Source: JAVXTH01 sp036642795 (GTDB taxonomy: Bacteria > Bacillota_I > Bacilli_A > Erysipelotrichales > Erysipelotrichaceae). From it: a stretch of 16,541 nucleotides of DNA. Under the pieces are notes generated by a model that saw nothing but the letters and a program-made list of their open reading frames with translations, was not told the origin of the DNA and searched no databases. Positions 12,375 through 16,541 of this stretch are shown here, piece by piece. The stretch is taken from assembly GCA_036642795.1 (NCBI GenBank), contig JAVXTH010000031.1, positions 1 to 16,541 on the forward strand. The letters are read 5' to 3'. The first letter of the stretch is position 1. Every line of letters begins with the position of its first letter. Both the position numbers and the translations under genes were made by a program.

Positions 12375-15300
12375 ATGAGTGTTAATAATTTTGCCTCAAT
12401 TCAGGTTTCATTAGCATCCCCTGCTCGTATTCATGAATGGTCTTATGGAGAAGTTAAAAAGCCTGAGACAATTAACTATCGTTCTCAAAAACCAGAACGT
12501 GATGGATTATTCTGCGAACGCATTTTCGGTCCAAGTAAGGACTGGGAATGTTATTGTGGAAAATATAAAAAAGTAAGATACAAAGGTGTAATCTGTGATC
12601 GTTGTGGAGTTGAAATCACAAAATCAAGTGTACGCCGTGAACGTATGGGACATATTGAACTTGCTGCTCCGGTTGCTCACATTTGGTATCTTCGTGGTAT
12701 TCCTAGTAGAATGGCATTACTTCTTGATGTAACACCAAAGCAATTAGAAGAAGTAGTTTATTTTGTTAGCTGGATCGTAATTGATCCAAAAGATACAAAA
12801 CTTGCTTATAAACAAGTTTTATCTGAAAAAGAATATCGTGAGAACATTGCGATTTATGGACCTGGATCTTTTGGTGCTCAAACTGGTGCTGAAGGAGTTC
12901 AAACTTTATTAGAAGAAGTTGATTTAGAAAAAGAATATACAAACATTCAATTATTATTGGAAACGGCACAAGGAGAAAAACGTAAGAAATTAATCAAACG
13001 TTTGGATACCGTAGAATCATTCCGCCATTCAGATAATAAACCAGAATGGATGGTATTATCGGTAATTCCAGTTATTCCACCGGATTTACGTCCGATGTTA
13101 CAACTAGATGGTGGCCGTTTCGCTACGAGTGATTTAAATGATTTGTATCGTCGTGTTATTACCCGTAACAATCGTTTAAAGAAACTATTAGAACTTGGAA
13201 CACCAGCAATTATCGTTCAAAATGAAAAACGTATGCTACAAGAAGCAGTGGATGCTTTGATTGATAATGGTCGTCGTTCTAAACCAATTACAGGAGCAGG
13301 AGGACGTGCATTAAAATCACTTTCTCACTCTTTAAAAGGTAAACAAGGACGTTTCCGTCAAAACTTACTTGGAAAACGTGTTGACTTCTCAGGTCGTTCG
13401 GTAATTGCCGTAGGACCAGATTTAAAGATGTATCAATGTGGTATTCCTCGTGAAATGGCAATTCAATTATTTAAACCATTTGTAATTAACGAAATTGTAA
13501 ATCGTGAAATTGCTAGTAATCCTAAAACAGCTGAGAAACTAATCGATCGTTTGGATCCTCGTGTTTGGGATATTGTTGAAGATGTAATTGAAGGCTACCC
13601 GGTTTTATTAAACCGTGCGCCAACTTTACACCGTTTAGGTATTCAAGCCTTTATTCCAAAACTAGTTGAAGGACGTGCGATTCGTCTACATCCATTGGTT
13701 ACACCAGCATTCAATGCTGACTTTGATGGAGATCAGATGGCAGTCCACGTTCCATTAAGTGAAGAAGCACGTTCCGAAGCATTGGTTTTAATGCTTGGTT
13801 CTCATAACATCTTGGGACCAAAAGATGGTAAACCAATCGTTACCCCTTCTCAGGACATGGTACTTGGTAACTTCTACTTAACAATGGAAGAAAAAGCCGC
13901 TGAATTCTTAGAAGAAGCAAAACGTTATGAAGATGCAGATTGTCATCAAGCTGCACAAATGTGGGCAAACTTCGCTACCAATGAAGGCCATGTTTATCAT
14001 AGCGTAAATGAAGTAATTATGGCTTATGAAGCTAAAGAAGTACATTTACATTCAAGAATCGCAGTGCTTGCGAAATTCTTAAATAAAACTTCATTTAAAC
14101 CGGAACAAGAAAACCGTTATTTAATCACAACGGTTGGTAAAGTTATTTATAACGATATGTTCCCAGCTGATTTCCCTTACTTAAATGAAGTAAGTACAGA
14201 AAACTTTGTTCATACACCAGATAAATACTTTGTTGATATGGGTGAAAACATTAAAGAAGCAATTGAAAAAGTTGAAATTGTTCCAGCTTTCAAAAAGAAA
14301 GATTTAGGAAGAGTAATTGGTGAAGTCTTCAAACGTTACAACGTCGATGTTACGGCTGAAATACTTGATGAAATTAAAAACATGGGATTCAAGTATTCAA
14401 CGGTTGCAGGAATTACGGTATCGTTAGCAGATATTGAAATTGCTCCAAATAAAGCGGAATATGTAGAATATGGTAAGAAAAAAGCAAGTGAACTAATTAC
14501 ATTACGTAATAAGGGTAAACTTACAATGCAAGAGTGGGAGCGTCACTTGAATAAGTTATGGGCGGATGTAAAAGATGACATCGCTGCTGAACTTATGAAA
14601 GCTCTAGAACGTAAGAATCCAATTAACATGATGGCACGTTCTGGTGCCCGTGGTAATACTTCAAACTTTACACAGCTTGCAGGAATGCGTGGATTGATGA
14701 GTAAACCTTCTCAATCTAAATCAACCAAAGATGGTTACGTTCCAAGTATCATTGAGGTACCTATCTATTCATGTTTCCGTGAAGGATTAAATGTATCTGA
14801 GTTCTTTATTTCAACACATGGTGTACGTAAAGGATTAACAGATACAGCCTTAAAAACAGCCGAATCAGGTTACTTAACTCGTCGTTTAGTCGATGTTGCA
14901 CAAGATGTTGTTGTAAAACAAGAAGATTGTGGAACAGACAAAGGCTATTGGGTTGAGGAAATCATCGATCGTAAAACAAACAGTGTTATTGAATCTTTAT
15001 ATGATCGTTTAGTTGGACGTTATTCAAAAGAAGTTATCATGAATCCAGTAACAGGTGAAATGATCATTGATTCAGATGAATTCATCTCTGAAATTGTTGC
15101 TCAACAAATCGTTGATACAGGAATTAAGGGAATGCATATACGTTCTGCTTTCACATGTAAATCAATTTACGGTGTTTGTAAGAAATGTTATGGTCGTAAC
15201 ATGGCAACTGGTCGCGATGTTGAAGTGGGAGAAGCAGTTGGTATTATGGCTGCCCAATCCATTGGTGAACCAGGTACTCAGTTAACGATGCGTACCTTCC

Positions 15301-16229
15301 ATACAGGTGGAGTTGCCTCCGCAGATGGTGGAGATATTACGCAAGGTCTACCACGTGTTGAAGAATTATTTGAAGCACGTTGTCCAAAGAGTGCTGCTGT
15401 ACTTGCGAAAATCGATGGTGAAATTACTTCAATTGAACAACTAGATAATGGTTATGAAGTAATGGTTACTAACGACAAAGAAAGTATTGCTCATAAAACG
15501 AACCCAACGCAAGCGATTCGTTCTTGGATGAAGGTTGGAACTAATGTTATTGCCGGAGAAAAGATTACCGAAGGTCAAGTAAATCCAAAAGAACTATTAG
15601 AAGTAGCTGGTGTACGTGAAGTACAAAACTATATTCTAAAAGAAGTTAAGAAGGTTTACCAAAGCCAAGGTATTGAAATTTCTGATAAACATATTGAAGT
15701 TATGATTCGTCAGATGATGAGAAAAGTTATCGTTCTTGAAGGATATGATACAAAATTAAATCCTGGAGTTCAAATTTCGTTAACGGAAATCACTAAGATT
15801 AATCGTGCTGCATTGTTGAGTGGAAAACGCCCAGCAACCTTCTCACCAGTATTACTTGGTATTTCAAAAGCATCGGTAGAAACAGATTCATTCTTATCCG
15901 CAGCATCGTTCCAAGAAACAACAAAGGTGTTAACGGATGCATCCATAAAAGGTAAGAAAGATTACTTAATTGGATTGAAGGAAAATGTTATTATCGGTAA
16001 ACTTATACCAGCTGGAACTGGTTGTGATGCAGATCGTGAAACAAGTCATCAAATTGCCGCAATGGCGAAATCGATGAAAGCGAAACGAGTTGCGAATAAT
16101 ATTAATCGTGAAGATGAACAAAGAAATGGTCTGATGGCATTTGTGCCAAACGATCGAATGAATCATGATCGTTATCGTGAAGAAACGAAAGTTGAAGTCA
16201 ACGAAAGCGAAATATTGATTAAAGAATAA
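12375..16229 (+). CDS. rpoC: DNA-directed RNA polymerase subunit beta'
   Basis: The beta' subunit carries the active-site aspartates of RNA polymerase. The 1284 residues are somewhat longer than in B. subtilis (about 1200). The N-terminal zinc ribbon uses Cys59, Cys61, Cys74 and Cys77; RMGHIELAAPVAHIWY follows. The catalytic NADFDGDQ has Asp449, Asp451 and Asp453 binding magnesium. KGLTDTALKTAESGYLTRRLVDV is the conserved bridge-helix region, the second zinc site is Cys852, Cys928, Cys935 and Cys938, and the trigger loop MRTFHTGG starts at Met972. The C-terminal part (RPATFSPVLLGISKASVETDSF, then SAASFQETTKVLTDA and GLKENVIIGKLIPAGTG) is normal. It starts 4 bases after rpoB with AAGGAGG at 12360-12366 and ends in a strong terminator. 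I see no truncation. Confidence 0.98.
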   Translation: MSVNNFASIQVSLASPARIHEWSYGEVKKPETINYRSQKPERDGLFCERIFGPSKDWECYCGKYKKVRYKGVICDRCGVEITKSSVRRERMGHIELAAPVAHIWYLRGIPSRMALLLDVTPKQLEEVVYFVSWIVIDPKDTKLAYKQVLSEKEYRENIAIYGPGSFGAQTGAEGVQTLLEEVDLEKEYTNIQLLLETAQGEKRKKLIKRLDTVESFRHSDNKPEWMVLSVIPVIPPDLRPMLQLDGGRFATSDLNDLYRRVITRNNRLKKLLELGTPAIIVQNEKRMLQEAVDALIDNGRRSKPITGAGGRALKSLSHSLKGKQGRFRQNLLGKRVDFSGRSVIAVGPDLKMYQCGIPREMAIQLFKPFVINEIVNREIASNPKTAEKLIDRLDPRVWDIVEDVIEGYPVLLNRAPTLHRLGIQAFIPKLVEGRAIRLHPLVTPAFNADFDGDQMAVHVPLSEEARSEALVLMLGSHNILGPKDGKPIVTPSQDMVLGNFYLTMEEKAAEFLEEAKRYEDADCHQAAQMWANFATNEGHVYHSVNEVIMAYEAKEVHLHSRIAVLAKFLNKTSFKPEQENRYLITTVGKVIYNDMFPADFPYLNEVSTENFVHTPDKYFVDMGENIKEAIEKVEIVPAFKKKDLGRVIGEVFKRYNVDVTAEILDEIKNMGFKYSTVAGITVSLADIEIAPNKAEYVEYGKKKASELITLRNKGKLTMQEWERHLNKLWADVKDDIAAELMKALERKNPINMMARSGARGNTSNFTQLAGMRGLMSKPSQSKSTKDGYVPSIIEVPIYSCFREGLNVSEFFISTHGVRKGLTDTALKTAESGYLTRRLVDVAQDVVVKQEDCGTDKGYWVEEIIDRKTNSVIESLYDRLVGRYSKEVIMNPVTGEMIIDSDEFISEIVAQQIVDTGIKGMHIRSAFTCKSIYGVCKKCYGRNMATGRDVEVGEAVGIMAAQSIGEPGTQLTMRTFHTGGVASADGGDITQGLPRVEELFEARCPKSAAVLAKIDGEITSIEQLDNGYEVMVTNDKESIAHKTNPTQAIRSWMKVGTNVIAGEKITEGQVNPKELLEVAGVREVQNYILKEVKKVYQSQGIEISDKHIEVMIRQMMRKVIVLEGYDTKLNPGVQISLTEITKINRAALLSGKRPATFSPVLLGISKASVETDSFLSAASFQETTKVLTDASIKGKKDYLIGLKENVIIGKLIPAGTGCDADRETSHQIAAMAKSMKAKRVANNINREDEQRNGLMAFVPNDRMNHDRYREETKVEVNESEILIKE

Positions 16230-16232
16230 GCG

Positions 16233-16271
16233 AATAGTCGATATCATATTTAAGTGATATCGACTATTTTT
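16233..16271 (+). terminator. Rho-independent terminator of rpoB-rpoC
   Basis: A perfect 14-bp stem (16233-16246 with 16255-16268) with an 8-base loop is followed by T run to 16271. It begins 4 bases after the rpoC stop. The stem is nearly symmetric, so it could also work on the minus strand, but no minus-strand gene is visible nearby. Confidence 0.92.
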
Positions 16272-16483
16272 ATCTATTTGTTCAAAATCATTAAAAAGAT
16301 CCAAGAATTAGATTAAAACATCGGTCGTAACAATTACGAGCTATTGTTTTAAATAGGTAGTAAAAATTGAACCATTAAAGCTTAATGATGGTTTGTTGGT
16401 AGCTGAGAAAAGTGAATTGTATTTTCAATGGGAATCCCTTTGCCAAGAAAAATGAAAACAATGAAAATAAAAGTTAAAAAGCG
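16272..16483. other. Intergenic region without a recognised gene
   Basis: I see no convincing reading frame, tRNA or named RNA here. Two inverted structures are present: a compound hairpin at 16313-16352 (described separately as a finding) and an imperfect dyad around 16370-16392 built on CATTAA/TTAATG. Neither has a T run behind it. Confidence 0.6.
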
Positions 16484-16512
16484 TTGACAGTAGCTTACTA
16501 TTTTGGTATTAT
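16484..16512 (+). promoter_or_regulatory. Promoter of an operon beyond the window
   Basis: TTGACA (16484-16489), a 17-base spacer and TATTAT (16507-16512) give the same boxes and spacing as the first rpoB promoter. Transcription would begin near 16519 and leave the window after about 20 bases. A ribosomal protein operon (rpsL-rpsG-fusA) often follows rpoC in Firmicutes, but no part of it is visible. Confidence 0.82.
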
Positions 16513-16541
16513 AAATAAGCGCCAATTGAAAAAGGAAGCGC

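Noticed and set aside
16313..16400. A tRNA or CRISPR repeat in the spacer after rpoC
   Set aside because: No cloverleaf, no T-loop consensus and no regularly spaced repeats are present.

Overview
The window looks like a low-G+C Gram-positive (Firmicutes/Bacillota) chromosome, most likely of the class Erysipelotrichia; the genus cannot be named. The evidence is AT-rich sequence, strong AGGAGG ribosome binding sites, sigma-A promoters of the TTGACA-N17-TATAAT type, the order rplK-rplA-rplJ-rplL-ybxB-rpoB-rpoC, and two information-processing proteins with Mollicutes-like features (a shortened N-terminal loop in L11, and Asn at the RpoB position equivalent to E. coli His526). A run of 100 Ns marks a draft-assembly gap. 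All genes lie on the + strand.

Bases 1-4178 hold an accessory sugar-uptake region. The 3' end of one GntR/HutC-type regulator overlaps a second, complete GntR/HutC regulator by ATGA, and a terminator follows. Next comes a promoter embedded in nested palindromes (probable regulator operators). It drives a mannose-family PTS operon: IIC, IID, IIB, a SIS-domain sugar-phosphate enzyme interrupted by the assembly gap, and IIA, then a terminator. The PTS would import and phosphorylate a sugar or sugar derivative and the SIS enzyme would act on the phosphorylated product. The layout resembles operons for Amadori compounds (fructoselysine/glucoselysine), but the substrate is not proven.

Bases 4191-5060 carry proC (proline biosynthesis) with its own promoter. 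Bases 5079-8074 are the L11-L1 and L10-L12 ribosomal protein genes. rplK has a promoter and a structured leader (probable L1 autoregulation site). rplJ has its own consensus promoter directly after the rplA stop codon and an L10 leader with an attenuator hairpin. rplL is followed by the RsmC-like methyltransferase ybxB, whose first codons overlap a terminator-like hairpin.

Bases 8071-16271 are rpoB and rpoC with a promoter region that has two -35 hexamers, a 5'UTR hairpin and a strong terminator after rpoC. RpoB is about 200 residues longer than the B. subtilis protein; an expanded lobe and an acidic tail account for much of the difference. Bases 16272-16541 have no gene; they end in a perfect -35/-10 promoter for an operon outside the window (often the rpsL-rpsG-fusA operon in related genomes, but not seen here).

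I see no CRISPR array, insertion sequence, tRNA or rRNA. The points most worth checking are the natural rifamycin-resistance-type residue in RpoB, the four-residue deletion in the L11 thiopeptide loop, the repeated modules in the RpoB lobe, the intragenic hairpin in ybxB, and the nested operator of the PTS operon.
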